A program made the position numbers and the translations under genes. This document shows, piece by piece, positions 27,169 to 37,593 of a stretch of DNA of 64,000 bases. The first letter of the stretch is position 1. Each line of letters begins with the position of its first letter. The notes under the pieces are model-generated. The model saw only the letters and a list, made by a program, of their open reading frames with translations, ran no database searches and had not been told where the DNA came from. The stretch is from Elusimicrobiota bacterium (lineage in GTDB: Bacteria; Elusimicrobiota; Elusimicrobia; UBA1565; UBA9628), in NCBI GenBank assembly GCA_023213235.1, contig CP096137.1, forward strand, positions 1,753,047-1,817,046, in the 5' to 3' direction.

Positions 27169-28141
27169 CGCGGTACCAGTCGGCCGCGTCTTTCAAGGCG
27201 CTCCGCGCGGGGCGCGGAGAGAATCCGAGCTCCTTCTTCGCCTTCTCCGACGAAAACCACATGTAGTGCTTGGCCATCTTGACCGCGTCGAGCGGCGCCA
27301 GCGGAACGGTGCCGCGCATGGTCGCGAGGGCCGTGTCGACGGTGGCGAACGCGTAGGCGATCGCGTACGGCGTCTTGAACTTCGGGCCCGGCAGGCCCGT
27401 GACCTCGGCCAGGATGTCGAGCACCTGCTTGAGCGTGAGGTTGTCGCCGCCCAGGATGTAGCGCTCGCCGATGCGGCCGGACTTAGCCGCGAGCCAGTGG
27501 CCCATCGCGACGTCCTCGACGTGCACGACGTTGAGGCCGGTGTCGATGTAGGAGGGGATCTTCCCGTTCAGGAAGTCGACGACCATCTTGCCCGTCGGCG
27601 TGGGCTTGATGTCGTACGGGCCGATCGGCGCGGCGGGGTTGACGGTGACGACCGGCAGGCCTTCCTTGCCCAATTTGCGCGCGAGCACGTCGGAGAGGTA
27701 CTTCGACTTCTTGTAGTGGCCGACGATGTCCTCGAGATTCCGGTACTCGCTCGTCTCGTCGACGGGCGTATGGTCGTCGGGGACCTTCACCGCGGCGACC
27801 GAGGAGCAGTGGACGATGCGCTCCGCTCCGGCGGCGGCGGCGGCCCGCAGGACGTTCTCCGTGCCGTCGACGTTGGCGCGGTACATCTCGTCGGGGTTGG
27901 GGATCCAGATGCGGTAGTCGGCGGCGACGTGGAAGGCGTAGCGGCAGCCGCGGACGCCGGCTTCGATGGCTTCCTTGTCGAGGAGGCCGCCCTCGACGAT
28001 CTCGACGTCGAGGCCCTTCAGGTTCTGTCGGTCGGAGCCCTTTCGCGCGAGCGCGCGGACCTTCAGGCCCTGCTTCAACAGCAGACGGGCGAGACTGGCT
28101 CCGACGAAGCCCGTCCCGCCCGTCAGGAACGCCGAGTCCAC
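27134..28141 (-). CDS. hpnA: Hopanoid-associated sugar epimerase HpnA
   Basis: A 335-residue extended short-chain dehydrogenase. It has the Rossmann GGTGFVG motif at residues 8-14 and the YKKSK form of the YxxxK active site. The sequence as a whole matches the HpnA group found in hopanoid clusters, whose exact reaction is still uncertain. The start is GTG directly after the hpnH stop. There is no frame break. It is the third gene of an shc-hpnH-hpnA operon on the minus strand. Confidence 0.88.
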   Translation of the reverse strand: MDSAFLTGGTGFVGASLARLLLKQGLKVRALARKGSDRQNLKGLDVEIVEGGLLDKEAIEAGVRGCRYAFHVAADYRIWIPNPDEMYRANVDGTENVLRAAAAAGAERIVHCSSVAAVKVPDDHTPVDETSEYRNLEDIVGHYKKSKYLSDVLARKLGKEGLPVVTVNPAAPIGPYDIKPTPTGKMVVDFLNGKIPSYIDTGLNVVHVEDVAMGHWLAAKSGRIGERYILGGDNLTLKQVLDILAEVTGLPGPKFKTPYAIAYAFATVDTALATMRGTVPLAPLDAVKMAKHYMWFSSEKAKKELGFSPRPARSALKDAADWYRANGYAKPVAAA

Positions 28142-29254
28142 TTAGTGCTTCGTCTCGGCCGGCTGCTTGCCCTGCGCCTTGGCGAGGACTTCCTCGTAGG
28201 TGCCGGTGCGGTCGTAGGAGTGCTGGACCTTCTTCGGCGCCTTGATGGACGCGAAGTCGGCGACCATCTCGAAGAAGGAGGAGATGGAGGAGAAGGAGTC
28301 GGCGACCGAGGTCGGCTCGAAGCCGCAGTGCGTCATGCAGTTCAGGCACTTCGGGTTGCCGGACTTGTGGCCGTAGCGGGACCAGTCCGTCGTCTCGAGC
28401 AGTTCCTTGTAGGACTTCGCGTAGCCGCCCTCGTTCATGAGGTAGCACGGGCGCTGCCAGCCGAAGACGTTGCGCAGCGGGTTGCCCCAAGGCGTGCAGT
28501 CGTACGTGCGCTTGCCCTCGAGGAAGTCCATGTAGAAGGGGAGTGGTTGAACGCCCAGCCCTTCGTGCGCCAGTCCTTGAGGGCCTCTTTGAACCAGGCC
28601 TTGGACTGCTCTTGCTTGAGGAAGAGCTGCTGCTCCGGGGCCTTCTCGTAGGCGTAGCCGGGGAGATCATCATGCCGTCGATGCCCAGGCGCATGTTCTC
28701 GTCGAAGAACTCGCGGAACTCCTGGACGTCCTCGCCCTGGAAGATGGTGGAGTTCGTCATGACGCAGAAGCCGAGGGACTTCGCGAGCTTGATCGCGGCG
28801 ATCGCGGTCTTGTAGACGCCCTGCTGGCAGACCATGCGGTCGTGGGTCTTTTCGGAGCCGTCGAGATGGATCGAGAAGATGAGGTAGGGAGAGGGCTTGA
28901 ACTTGTGGATGTTCTTCTCGAGCAGGATCGCGTTGGTGCAGAGGTAGACGGGCTTCTTGCGCTCGATCAAGCCGTCGACGATCTGCTGGATCTCGGGGTG
29001 GATGAGGGCTCGCCGCCGGCGATGGAGACGATCGGGGCGCCGCACTCCTCGACCGCGTCGAAGACTTCCTGGGGCGTCATGCGCTTGCGCAGGATGTCGG
29101 TCGGGTACTGGATCTTGCCGCAGCCGGCGCACTCGAGGTTGCACGCGAACAGCGGCTCGAGCATCATGACGAGCGGGTACTTCTCGACGCCCTTCATCTT
29201 CTGGGTGACGAGATACTTGAAAACGCTGAGCTGCGCCTGCATGGACATGGCCAT
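28142..29254 (-). CDS. hpnH: Adenosylhopane synthase HpnH (radical SAM), three frame breaks
   Basis: 371 residues after restoring three single bases (near 29009, 28665 and 28543, all in C/G runs). HpnH joins a 5'-deoxyadenosyl radical to diploptene to begin the C35 hopanoid side chain. The radical SAM cluster motif is C-NLE-C-AG-C in [12 protein letters not shown], followed by GGEP; the C-terminal part has the cysteine pair in [15 protein letters not shown]. Length and N-terminus ([20 protein letters not shown]) match the family. The start lies 5 nt after the shc stop, and the stop is adjacent to the hpnA start. Confidence 0.9.
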
Positions 29255-29259
29255 TGTGT

Positions 29260-31273
29260 TTAGTTCTCCTGGGACAGGCGGCGGCGGTAGATGCCGAGAG
29301 CCTGGAGGGGAAGTTGTTGCGGTACATGGTGTACTCGAGGTAGTACACCTTGGGAAAGCCCGTGCCGGTGAATTCGGTCTCGTCCCAGGTGCCGTCGGGG
29401 CGCTGGGTCGAGACGAGATACTCGACGCCCTTCTTAACCGCGTCGGAGGTGTAGTCGCCGGCGGCCATGAGGGTCATGAGCGCCCAGGCGGTCTGTGACG
29501 GCGTGGCCGGTCCCTTGCCCTTGAGCTTGGGGTCGTGGTAGGTCTCGCAGGTCTCGCCCCAGCCGCCGTTCGGCAGCTGGACCGACTTGACCCAGGCGGC
29601 GGCGCGCTTGATGCAGGCGGAGTTCTCGTCCTCGCCGATCGCGACGAGGCCGCGCACCGACTGCCAGGTGCCGTAGATGTAGTTGACGCACCAGCGGCCG
29701 TACCAGGACCCGTCGGTCTCCTGCTCGGCCTTCACGAACTTGATCGCCTTGGCGGCCGCGGGGTACGTCGCGTCGTAGCCGATGTAGCCGAGGAGCTCGA
29801 GGACGCGCGCGGTGATGTCGGTCGTCGGCGGGTCGATCATCGCGTTGTGGTCGGCGAAGGGGATCTTCTCGAGGACGGCCTTGGTGTTCTCCTTGTCGAA
29901 GGCCGCGAAGCCGCCGGAGGAGGACTGCATCGACATGAGCCAGTTCAGGCCGCGCAGGAAGGCTTTCTCGCGGATCTGGGCGTTGGGCTCTTCGAGGTGG
30001 ACGTGGCGCAACGCGAGGAGGACCATCGCCGTGTCGTCGACGTCGGGGTAGAACGGGTTGTTGAACTGGAAGTGCCAGCCGCCGGTGGGGCCCGAGGGGT
30101 TGGTGACGGACCAGTCGCCGCGGGTCTTGATCTCTTTCGAGATCGTCCACTGCGCGGCCTGCACGAGGGCGGGGTGGGAGCGGTCGAGGCCGGACTCGGC
30201 GAGCGCGATCATCGTGATCGCGGTGTCCCAGACGGGGAGCGCGAGGGCTGGTAGCGCGTGCTGTCCTCGGAGGGGACCTCGAGGCGGTCGAGTTCCTGGA
30301 GGAGGGAGACCAGGCGCGGGTCGGTGTCGGGGTAGCCGAGGCACTTCATCGCCATGATCGCGTTGACGATCGGCGGGAAGATGGCGCCGGGGCCGTCGGA
30401 GTCCTGAAGGCGCTCGAGGATCCAGTCCTCGGCCTTGCGCAGGGCCCAGACGCGGATCCAGTGGCCGCCGCGGCCTTCCATGCCCTTGAGGAAGGAGTCC
30501 CAGATGAGGAAGAAGGTCGTCCAGGAAACGAAGCTGTGGGCGGGCACCGCCTCGCGCAGCGGGATGTGGCGGCGCGAGTCGGGGAAGAGCTCGGCGATGG
30601 TCGCGTGCGGAGGGCAGGGGATCTGCGGCTGGAACGCCCAGACGATGGAGAGCGGCACGACGATCGGGCGCGTCCACGCCGACATCTCGTAGAGGTTGAA
30701 GTAGAACCACTTCGGGAAGTGCATGATCTCCGGCGGGATCGACGGGATGCCGCGCCAGTCGTACTGGCCGAAGAGGGCGAGGTAGAACTTCGTGTACGAG
30801 TTGGCCTTGTGCACGCCGCCGAGGGCCTTGATGCGCTTGCGCGCGGCTTCCATGCGGGGCTCGTGCGGGGCGTGGCCGGCGAACTTGAGCGCCCAGTACG
30901 CCTTCACGGTCGCGGAGATCTCGGAGGGGCCGTTGTCGTAGATCGGCCAGCCGCCGTCGGCGTTCTGCTTGTTGAGGATGTGGTTGGCGATGCGCCGGAC
31001 CTTGACCGAGTTGCCCCGGCCGAGGAAGTTCAGCAGCATGATCGTGTCGGAGTCGATCGTCGTGTCGCCGAAGATCGGGCCGCACCAGTAGCCGTCCTCG
31101 TGGTTCTGCAGGCGCAGAAGGGCTTCCTGCGAGCGGCGGATCGCCTCGTTGAGACGCTCCGGTATCTCCTTATTATAGGAGGCCGCTTCGGAACCGGGGC
31201 GGCTGCCCGCGGCGATATCGACGGAACGGCGGTCACGGCGCGGCAGCCAGCCCGACACGAGATTCTTGATCAT
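29260..31273 (-). CDS. shc: Squalene-hopene cyclase, two frame breaks
   Basis: 671 residues after restoring two C (near 30247 and 29310); it cyclises squalene to hopene at the membrane. The catalytic DVDDTA motif is in [12 protein letters not shown], and several QW repeats are visible (for example [32 protein letters not shown]). The N-terminus is hydrophilic as usual. The C-terminus after correction is [12 protein letters not shown]. It heads the hopanoid core operon, with an extended -10 promoter 8 nt before the start. Confidence 0.93.
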
Positions 31274-31281
31274 GCGGCGAT

Positions 31282-31287
31282 ATTATA
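31282..31287 (-). promoter_or_regulatory. Extended -10 promoter element of shc
   Basis: On the minus strand TGG-TATAAT, a perfect -10 with the TGn extension, ending 8 nt before ATG 31273. No well-spaced -35 is present (TTGGCA is 21 nt upstream), as is usual for extended -10 promoters. Confidence 0.6.
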
Positions 31288-31316
31288 CCACGCCGCCGCC
31301 GCGGCCGTGCCAAGCT

Positions 31317-32689
31317 TTAAGGGGCGGCGATCTCCCGGACGGACATTTTCTTGTAGATCAGGCCGTTGGTCCCGACGTTGTCGGAACGCCAATACACGGC
31401 CAGGTTGGGCTTGCCGGTCTCCGAGCCCAAGCGGGTGCCGCTGCCGTCGAGCTTCATGGCGGGGTTGATGCCGGCCTTGCAGGGCGTGCCCCCGACGCCG
31501 AAGTTGCTGCCCGTGTCGACGAGCTCGTTGACCTTGACCCAGCTGCCGCCGCCGGCGCCGTCGGTGAGGTCGAGCCAGCTCTCGATCTTGACGTTGCCGT
31601 CGGGGCGGTCGTAGACCACGAGCTTGTAGCCGATCCAGACGTTGTAGGGGAGGGTCGGCCACTGCTGCTTCTGCTGGAAGGCGACCGAGGCGGGGTGGTT
31701 GGTCTCCTTTTCGAAATCGATCTTGCCGTCGTAGCGGAAGCGCGCGTCGACGCCGCGCGTGTCGCACTTGTTGGTGGTGTCGGCCGTGTGGTTCGTGCGC
31801 GCGACGGCCTCGATGCCGCCCCAGGCGGTGCCCGAGTCGGAGACCCGCTTGGCGTAGACGGTCGCCTCGACGTTTCGCCACTGGCTTTGAGCCGGATCGA
31901 TGATGTACATGCGCGGGACGGCGCCGGAGATGTTGAAGTTGCCCTTGCCGTCGGGGTTGTAGGTGGCGTTGCCCTTGCCCTGGAACCAGGAGTCTTGAGG
32001 ATCGGAGCCCCACGAGAAGGTGCGGGCCACGCCGTTGTCCCATTTCGCGGTCCAGTCCTTGCCGCCGGAGGCCGTCGCGTAGAGCTTCTTGACGCCGAAG
32101 CGGTCGACGCCCGCCGGCGCGGGCGCGGGGCCGGCGTGGGCGCGGGGGCCGGGGCGGGCGCGCCTCCCGGCGCGGCGAGCAGGACGCCGTCGACGGTGAC
32201 GTCGCAGACCTGGTGGGAGCCGATCGTGGAGACGGAGGCGAAGGACGACAGCGAGGACGCGGGGTTGCGGAAGGCGAGCCAGGTTCCGAGGGCCTTCTGC
32301 GTTCCGCCCGGGGGAGTGACGTAGACGGAGTAGCGCTTGGCGACGGGGTCGACGTCGATGCGGAACGCGTACCACTTGCCCGGGCCGTAGGGGGTGGAGG
32401 AGAGGGACTTGTAGCCGGCGGACGTCCCGTCGTAGACGTCGAGCGCTCCGGACGTGTTGTAGCGGACGATCGCGGCGAGATCGGTGTACGTCGAGGCGGG
32501 GGCCGGCGCGAGGCCGACGACGCCGTCGATGCCGGTCCCGAAGCTGGCGGCGGAGAAGGCGACGGAGAAGAACTTGGTCTTGGCCGGGAAGCTCAGGTTC
32601 TTCCAGGCCGTTGCGGAGTCGACGCACACCGCGGCGCGGGCGGCGGGGGCGAGCAGCAGCGCGAGGAAAAGGGAGAGAAGGTTTCTCAT
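31317..32689 (-). CDS. Secreted protein with two jelly-roll-like domains
   Basis: 457 residues after restoring one C near 32128. A signal peptide (MRNLLSLFLALLLAPAARA) is followed by an N-terminal domain (VAFSAASFGTGIDGVVGLAP ... WYAFRIDVDP), an Ala/Pro linker and a C-terminal domain with many aromatic residues (WFQGKGNATYNPDG; WRSDNVGTNGLIYK). Both halves look like concanavalin-type beta sandwiches, as in carbohydrate-binding or hydrolase-associated domains. No catalytic residues can be named. TATCCT 6 nt before the start may be a -10. Role: probably cell-surface or extracellular glycan binding. Confidence 0.6.
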
Positions 32690-32742
32690 GAGGACAGGAT
32701 AGCTTCCGCGCGTGAGCCGAGTCCGTAGCGGCGCCGCAACCG

Positions 32743-33696
32743 TTATTTGGCGATCGTGAAGCTCTGATAGGTTCGTCCGCCGTCGCGCTTGACGATCGTC
32801 GCGAGGTAGACTCCGCTCTCGAGCACCCGGCCCGAGCCGTCCTTGGCGTCCCAGGTGATCGGCGCCGGCCCCGAGGAGCGGAACACGCGGCGGCCCCGGA
32901 TGTCGAGGATCGTCACCTCGGCGGCCTCGGGCCCGAAGACGGCGGCGTCGTTGACGCCGTCGACGCGCGCGGGGAGAGCAGCTTCTGCGGCGCGCGCGCG
33001 GCCGCGTCCGAGGCGGCGTGGGCCGACGCGGAGGCGGCGTGCGCCGCCGTCGAGGAGGCGACGGAGTTGGCGAGGGTCACCCGCACGACGGGGGAGGTCG
33101 CGGCGTTGCCGGCCGCGTCGCGCACGGAGGCGGCGAGCGCGTGCGAGCCGTCGCCGAATTCGGCCGTGTTCCAGAGGAAGGTGTACGGCGAGGACGACAG
33201 CGCGGGGCCCAGCGCGGCGCCGTCGAGGAGGAACTGGACGGTCGCCACGCCGACGTCGTCGGTGGCGTTGGCGGATACGGCGACGACGCCGGCGACCGGG
33301 GGCCCGGCCGACGGCGTCATGATCACGGCCGACGGGGCCTTGGAGTCCGCGCCCGGCGGCGGAGCCCCGGGCTCCGACGGGACGCCGATCGTGTAATCGG
33401 AGGACACGGCCTCCCCGGCGGCCGTGCGCGCGCGCACGCGGTAGTGATAGGTGCGGCCGCGCGCCAGCCCGTTGAGCGAGGCGGAATGCGAGGACGAGGG
33501 CTGGGTCTCGAGCGGGGTCGTGATGCCGTACGCCTCGGTCTCGCCCCACTCGGCCTGGCCGACCGCGGGCCGGTCCGTGCCCCAGGTGACGACGGCGCTC
33601 GAGGCGAAGATCTCCGCGCTGACGTCGCCGAGCGCGGGCGGCGCCTCCTGCGCGCGCGGCGGCGACGAGGAGCGGGAGCAGGGCGAGGACGCGCAT
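32743..33696 (-). CDS. Secreted fibronectin-III/Ig-like protein with FlgD-like C-terminal domain
   Basis: About 318 residues. The signal peptide (MRVLALLPLLVAAARA) connects to the mature part only if two bases are restored in a GCGC repeat near 33650, and one C is also missing near 32967. The mature part has a fibronectin-III-like domain (SSAVVTWGTDRPAVGQAEWG ... YHYRVRA), an Ig-like domain (ANATDDVGVATVQFLLDG), and a C-terminal segment (EVTILDIRGRRVF ... SGVYLATI) of the FlgD-Ig/T9SS-like sorting type. The last part suggests surface attachment or export. Two frame errors lower the certainty of the joined model. Confidence 0.6.
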   Translation of the reverse strand: MRVLALLPLLVAAARAGGAARARRRQRGDLRLERRRHLGHGPARGRPGRVGRDRGVRHHDPARDPALVLAFRLAQRAGARPHLSLPRARAHGRRGGRVLRLHDRRPVGARGSAAGRGLQGPVGRDHDAVGRAPGRRRRRRIRQRHRRRRRGDRPVPPRRRRAGPRAVVLAVHLPLEHGRIRRRLARARRLRARRGRQRRDLPRRAGDPRQLRRLLDGGARRLRVGPRRLGRGRARAAEAALPARVDGVNDAAVFGPEAAEVTILDIRGRRVFRSSGPAPITWDAKDGSGRVLESGVYLATIVKRDGGRTYQSFTIAK

Positions 33697-33702
33697 GCGT
33701 TG

Positions 33703-33731
33703 AGCATATTCCCCGCGCTTAACATCGTCCA
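33703..33731 (-). promoter_or_regulatory. Promoter of the fibronectin-like gene
   Basis: On the minus strand TGGACG (33731-33726), 17 nt, TATGCT (33708-33703), 6 nt before ATG 33696. Its -35 box abuts the -35 box of the liv promoter. Confidence 0.45.
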
Positions 33732-33761
33732 TTGAGGGCGTGAGTCATTTCAGTGTATAAT
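33732..33761 (+). promoter_or_regulatory. Promoter of the liv operon
   Basis: TTGAGG (33732-33737), 18 nt, TATAAT (33756-33761), then GAGGAG (33781-33786) 6 nt before ATG 33793. This is one of the few heads here with a full leader and ribosome site. Confidence 0.65.
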
Positions 33762-33792
33762 CGGCCCCACTCGCATATTTGAGGAGAACCGA

Positions 33793-34941
33793 ATGACCTT
33801 CCGCCGAGCCCTCGTCCTCGCCGCCGTCGTCCTCGCCGCCGCATGCGGCCCGAAGGAGAAGACGGTCCGCATCGCCGTCGCCGTCCCGCTGACGGGCGAC
33901 ATGGGCACCGAGGGCCAGGGCCTGCGCCGCGCCGTCGAGCTCGCCGTCGAGGAGGCCAACGCCGCCAAGCGCTTCCCCTATAAGCTCGAGGCCGCGCCCT
34001 ACGACGACCGCGCCGACCCGAAAGAGGCCGTCAACGTCGCGAACCTCGTCGTCTCCGATCCCCGCGTCGTCGCCGTCGTCGGCCACTACAACTCCGGCTG
34101 CGCCACGCCCGCCGCGAAGGTCTACGCGCGCGCGCCGATCGCGATGGTCTCGCCCGCCGCGACGAACCCCGAGGTCACGGCCCAGCAGAACTCCAAGGAC
34201 TGGATGGGGCCGCGCATGGTGTTCCGCGTCGTGCCGACGGACGACGTCCAGGGCTCCTACGCCGCGACGTTCGCGCTCAAGAAGCTGGGAAAGAAGCGCA
34301 TGACGATCCTGCACGACAAGTCGCCCTACGGCCAGGGCCTCGCCGAGGAGTTCAAGAAGGCGTTCCTCGCCGGCGGCGGGAAGATCGTCTCCGAGGACGG
34401 CGTCTCGGTCGGCGACAAGGACTTCAAGGCCCTGCTCACCAAGATCCGCAACGACCCCGCCAAGCCCGAGGGCGTCTACTTCGGCGGGCTCTACACCGAG
34501 GCCGGCCTCCTGCTCAAGCAGATGCGCGAGCTCGGCATGAAGCCCCCGTTCGACTTCATCTCCGGCGACGGCTCGATGACCTTCGGCCTCTTCGACGTGG
34601 CCGGAGACTCCGCCGACGGCGCGTACCTCTCGATCGTCGGCGTGCCCGCCGACGAGCTGCCCAGCGCCAAGAAGTTCGTCGAGGCCTACAAGGCCCGCTT
34701 CCCCAACGACGAGCGCAAGCCCTTCGACCACTTCGGCTACGAGGCGGCGAACATCATCATGGCCGCCATCGAGCGCGCCGGCGGCCCGGACCGCGAGAAG
34801 GTCATCGCCGAGCTCAAGAAGACCAAGCACGAGGGCGTCCTCGGCACGACCGTCTTCGACGACAAGGGCGACACGACGAGCAAGATCGTCACGATGACGC
34901 GCGCCGCCTCCAAGAAGCGCGCCTTCGACTCGGTCCGCTAA
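33793..34941 (+). CDS. livK: Branched-chain amino-acid ABC transporter, substrate-binding lipoprotein
   Basis: A 382-residue periplasmic binding protein of the Leu/Ile/Val type (periplasmic fold type I). The signal peptide ends in a lipobox (VLAAAC, Cys acylated), so it is membrane-anchored. Typical features: VAVPLTGDMGTEGQGLRRAV at the N-terminal strand, VVGHYNSGCATPAA for ligand contact, and the hinge region near FISGDGS. The ligand could be amino acids, amides or urea; sequence alone does not decide. It is the first gene of livKHMGF. Confidence 0.88.
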   Translation: MTFRRALVLAAVVLAAACGPKEKTVRIAVAVPLTGDMGTEGQGLRRAVELAVEEANAAKRFPYKLEAAPYDDRADPKEAVNVANLVVSDPRVVAVVGHYNSGCATPAAKVYARAPIAMVSPAATNPEVTAQQNSKDWMGPRMVFRVVPTDDVQGSYAATFALKKLGKKRMTILHDKSPYGQGLAEEFKKAFLAGGGKIVSEDGVSVGDKDFKALLTKIRNDPAKPEGVYFGGLYTEAGLLLKQMRELGMKPPFDFISGDGSMTFGLFDVAGDSADGAYLSIVGVPADELPSAKKFVEAYKARFPNDERKPFDHFGYEAANIIMAAIERAGGPDREKVIAELKKTKHEGVLGTTVFDDKGDTTSKIVTMTRAASKKRAFDSVR

Positions 34942-34951
34942 GAAGAGACCG

Positions 34952-35851
34952 GTGCTGATCCAGCAGCTCGTCAACGGCCTGACGCTGGGCGCGATCTACT
35001 CCCTGATCGCGCTCGGCTACACCCTCGTCTACGGCATCCTGACGATGATCAACTTCGCGCACAGCGAGGTGCTCATGCTGGGCTCCTTCATGGCGCTGGG
35101 TCTGGCGGTGCTGCTGCCGTCGGCGTTCGGCACCGGGGCGATGGGGCTCGTCGGCATGTTCGTGCTCGCGATGACGGGCGCGGGCCTCATCAACGTCATC
35201 ATCGAGCGGCTCGCCTACCGCCCCCTGCGCCACATCTCGCGCCTGGCGCCGCTGATCTCGGCGATCGGCGTGTCGATCATCCTGCAGAACGGCGTGTTCA
35301 TCTGGGTCAGCACGCAGTCGCTGCGCTTCCCGGAGCCGGTGGCCATCACGCAGGTCGAGGTTCTCGGCGCGACGATCAGCTCCCTGCAGCTCGTGATCCT
35401 CGTCTCGGCGCTCCTGCTGATGGCGCTGCTGCACTTTTTCGTGGAGCACACCAAGCTCGGCAAGGCGATGCGCGCCTGCTCCGACGACATCCAGACCGCC
35501 GGCCTCATGGGCATCAACGCCGACTACATCATCGCGCTGACGTTCTTCGTCGGCGGCGCGCTCGGCGGCGCGGCGGGCGTGCTCTACGGCATGAATTACG
35601 GCTCGATCAAGTACAACTTGGGCTTCCTGCCCGGCGCGAAGGCGTTCACGGCGGCCGTGCTCGGCGGCATCGGCAACATTCGCGGCGCGGTGCTCGGCGG
35701 CTTCATCCTCGGCTTCCTCGAGGTGCTCGCCTCCGGCTACATCCCCAACGGCGCGCAGTGGCGCGACGTGATCGCCTTCACGGTCCTCATGATCGTGCTC
35801 CTCGTGCGGCCCTCCGGCCTGCTCGGCGAGAAGATCGCGGAGAAGGTCTAA
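34952..35851 (+). CDS. livH: Branched-chain amino-acid ABC transporter permease LivH
   Basis: A 299-residue inner-membrane permease with about eight helices. The family start (LIQQLVNGLTLGAIYSLIAL) and the cytoplasmic EAA-like loop (GKAMRACSDDIQTAGLMGIN) are present. It starts at GTG 10 nt after livK and lies 4 nt before livM. Confidence 0.92.
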   Translation: MLIQQLVNGLTLGAIYSLIALGYTLVYGILTMINFAHSEVLMLGSFMALGLAVLLPSAFGTGAMGLVGMFVLAMTGAGLINVIIERLAYRPLRHISRLAPLISAIGVSIILQNGVFIWVSTQSLRFPEPVAITQVEVLGATISSLQLVILVSALLLMALLHFFVEHTKLGKAMRACSDDIQTAGLMGINADYIIALTFFVGGALGGAAGVLYGMNYGSIKYNLGFLPGAKAFTAAVLGGIGNIRGAVLGGFILGFLEVLASGYIPNGAQWRDVIAFTVLMIVLLVRPSGLLGEKIAEKV

Positions 35852-35855
35852 GCGC

Positions 35856-36818
35856 ATGACCAAGTTCCTCAACAATAAGTGGACGCCGTGGGTTCTCCTG
35901 GCGCTGGCGCTCGGCTTCCCGTTCGTCGCGGGCGCGCTCGAGGCGCAGTACCTCGTGCGCGTCGGCGGGGTCATCGGGCTGTTCATGCTGCTGGGCCTGG
36001 GGCTGAACTTCACGCTCGGCTACGCCGGCCTCTTCGATCTCGGCTTCATCGCGTTCTACGCGGTCGGCGCGTACACGACGGCCATCGCGATGCGCTCCGG
36101 CATCCCCGCGCCTGTCGCGCTCGTGCTGTCGGTGCTCGTCTGCCTGCTCGTGCGCGGCCTGCTCGGCCTGACGATCCTGCGCCTGCGCGGCGACTACCTC
36201 GCCGTCGTCACCATGGGCTTCGGCGAGATCGCGCGCCTGACGATCAACAATCTCGACGCGCTCACCAACGGGCCCAAGGGCATCCAGGTCGCCCCGTGGC
36301 GCCCGCTGAACTTCCTCGTCGCCGACCCCAACGCGCAGTACTACCTGATGATCGTCGCGGCCGTCGCCGTCGGCGCGCTGGCCTCGCGCCGCATCGAGGA
36401 CTCGCGCGTCGGCCGCGCCTGGGTCGCCATCCGCGAGGACGAGATCGCGGCGCGCCTCTCCGGCATCCCGGTGCGCCAGTACAAGCTGCTCGCCTTCACG
36501 CTGTCGGCGGCCTTCGCGGGCGTGGCGGGCGGTCTGTTCGCGCTCTGGGAGCAGTTCGTCACGCCCGAGTCCTTCATCTTCTGGGAGTCGATTCTCGTCG
36601 TCTCGATCGTCGTGCTCGGCGGCATGGGCTCGATCGCGGGCGTGCTCGTCGGGGCCCTCGTGCTCGTCGGCTTCCCGCCGATCATGCAGTGGAAGCTCTC
36701 CGCGGAGTGGATCAACTACCGCTACCTGTTCTTCGGATTGATCCTCGTGCTCGTCACGCTGTTCCGGCCGCAGGGCATCCTGCCGTCCTCGCGCCGCGAG
36801 GCGGAGCTCACGTCATGA
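35856..36818 (+). CDS. livM: Branched-chain amino-acid ABC transporter permease LivM
   Basis: A 320-residue permease with about ten hydrophobic helices and the EAA-like loop (GRAWVAIREDEIAARLSGIP). The LNFTLGYAGLFDLGFIAFYA start is typical of LivM. The stop overlaps the start of livG (ATGA). Confidence 0.92.
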   Translation: MTKFLNNKWTPWVLLALALGFPFVAGALEAQYLVRVGGVIGLFMLLGLGLNFTLGYAGLFDLGFIAFYAVGAYTTAIAMRSGIPAPVALVLSVLVCLLVRGLLGLTILRLRGDYLAVVTMGFGEIARLTINNLDALTNGPKGIQVAPWRPLNFLVADPNAQYYLMIVAAVAVGALASRRIEDSRVGRAWVAIREDEIAARLSGIPVRQYKLLAFTLSAAFAGVAGGLFALWEQFVTPESFIFWESILVVSIVVLGGMGSIAGVLVGALVLVGFPPIMQWKLSAEWINYRYLFFGLILVLVTLFRPQGILPSSRREAELTS

Positions 36819-37593
36819 CCAAGCCCGCGAAGATCCTCCTCGAGGTCAAGGACCTCGCGCAGCACTTCGGCGGCCTCAAGGCCGTCGACCAGGTCAACCT
36901 CGTCATCCACGAGGGGAGATCGTCTCCGTCATCGGACCGAACGGGGCCGGCAAGACGACCTTCTTCAACGTGCTCACGGGCGTCTACCCGGGCACGCGCG
37001 GCGACATCGTCTTCTGCGGCGACCCGATCCGGGGCAAGGAGTGCCACGACATCGTCTGCCGCGGCGTCTCGCGCACGTTCCAGAACATCCGGCTGTTCGG
37101 CAACATGACCGCGCTCGAGAACGTGATGGTGGGTCGTCATGGCCGAACTAAGGAATTCTTGCTGGGACCGCTCCTGCGGACGAGCGCCTTCAAGGCCGAG
37201 GAAAAAGAAACGGAGAGAGCCGCCAAGGAGCTTTTGGAGTTCGTCGGTCTGAAAGCTCTTGGGAACGAACTCGCCAAGAATCTCCCGTATGGCGCGCAAC
37301 GGAAGCTTGAAATAGCCAGGGCGCTCGCAGCGGAGCCGAAATTGTTGATTCTCGACGAGCCCACGGCCGGCATGAACCCCACGGAGTCCGTGGATCTGGT
37401 GACCTTGGTCCGCAAGGTCCGCGACCGCGGCGTCACGGTGCTGCTCATCGAACACCAGATGCGCGTCGTCATGGACATCTCCGACCGCGTGTTCGTCTTC
37501 GACTACGGCGTGAAGATCGCCGAGGGCAAGCCGAAGGAAGTCGTCGCCAACGCGCGCGTCATCGAGGCGTACCTGGGCAAGGAGGGCGCGTGA
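36815..37593 (+). CDS. livG: Branched-chain amino-acid ABC transporter ATPase LivG, one frame break
   Basis: 259 residues after restoring one G near 36914 (four where five fit). Walker A is GPNGAGKT, the signature is NLPYGAQRKLEIARALA, Walker B is LLILDEPTAGMN, and the H-loop is LIEHQMR. The stretch 37131-37350 has clearly different codon choice (many A/T-ending codons such as AAA, GAA, TTG, CTT and ATA) from both flanks of the same gene. This suggests a recombined patch, discussed as a finding. It pairs with livF to drive transport. Confidence 0.9.

Noticed and set aside
27483..31085. 1200-residue minus-strand frame spanning shc, hpnH and hpnA
   Set aside because: A frame artefact that picks up real segments of shc and hpnH between base deficits and nonsense elsewhere; it is not a fusion protein.
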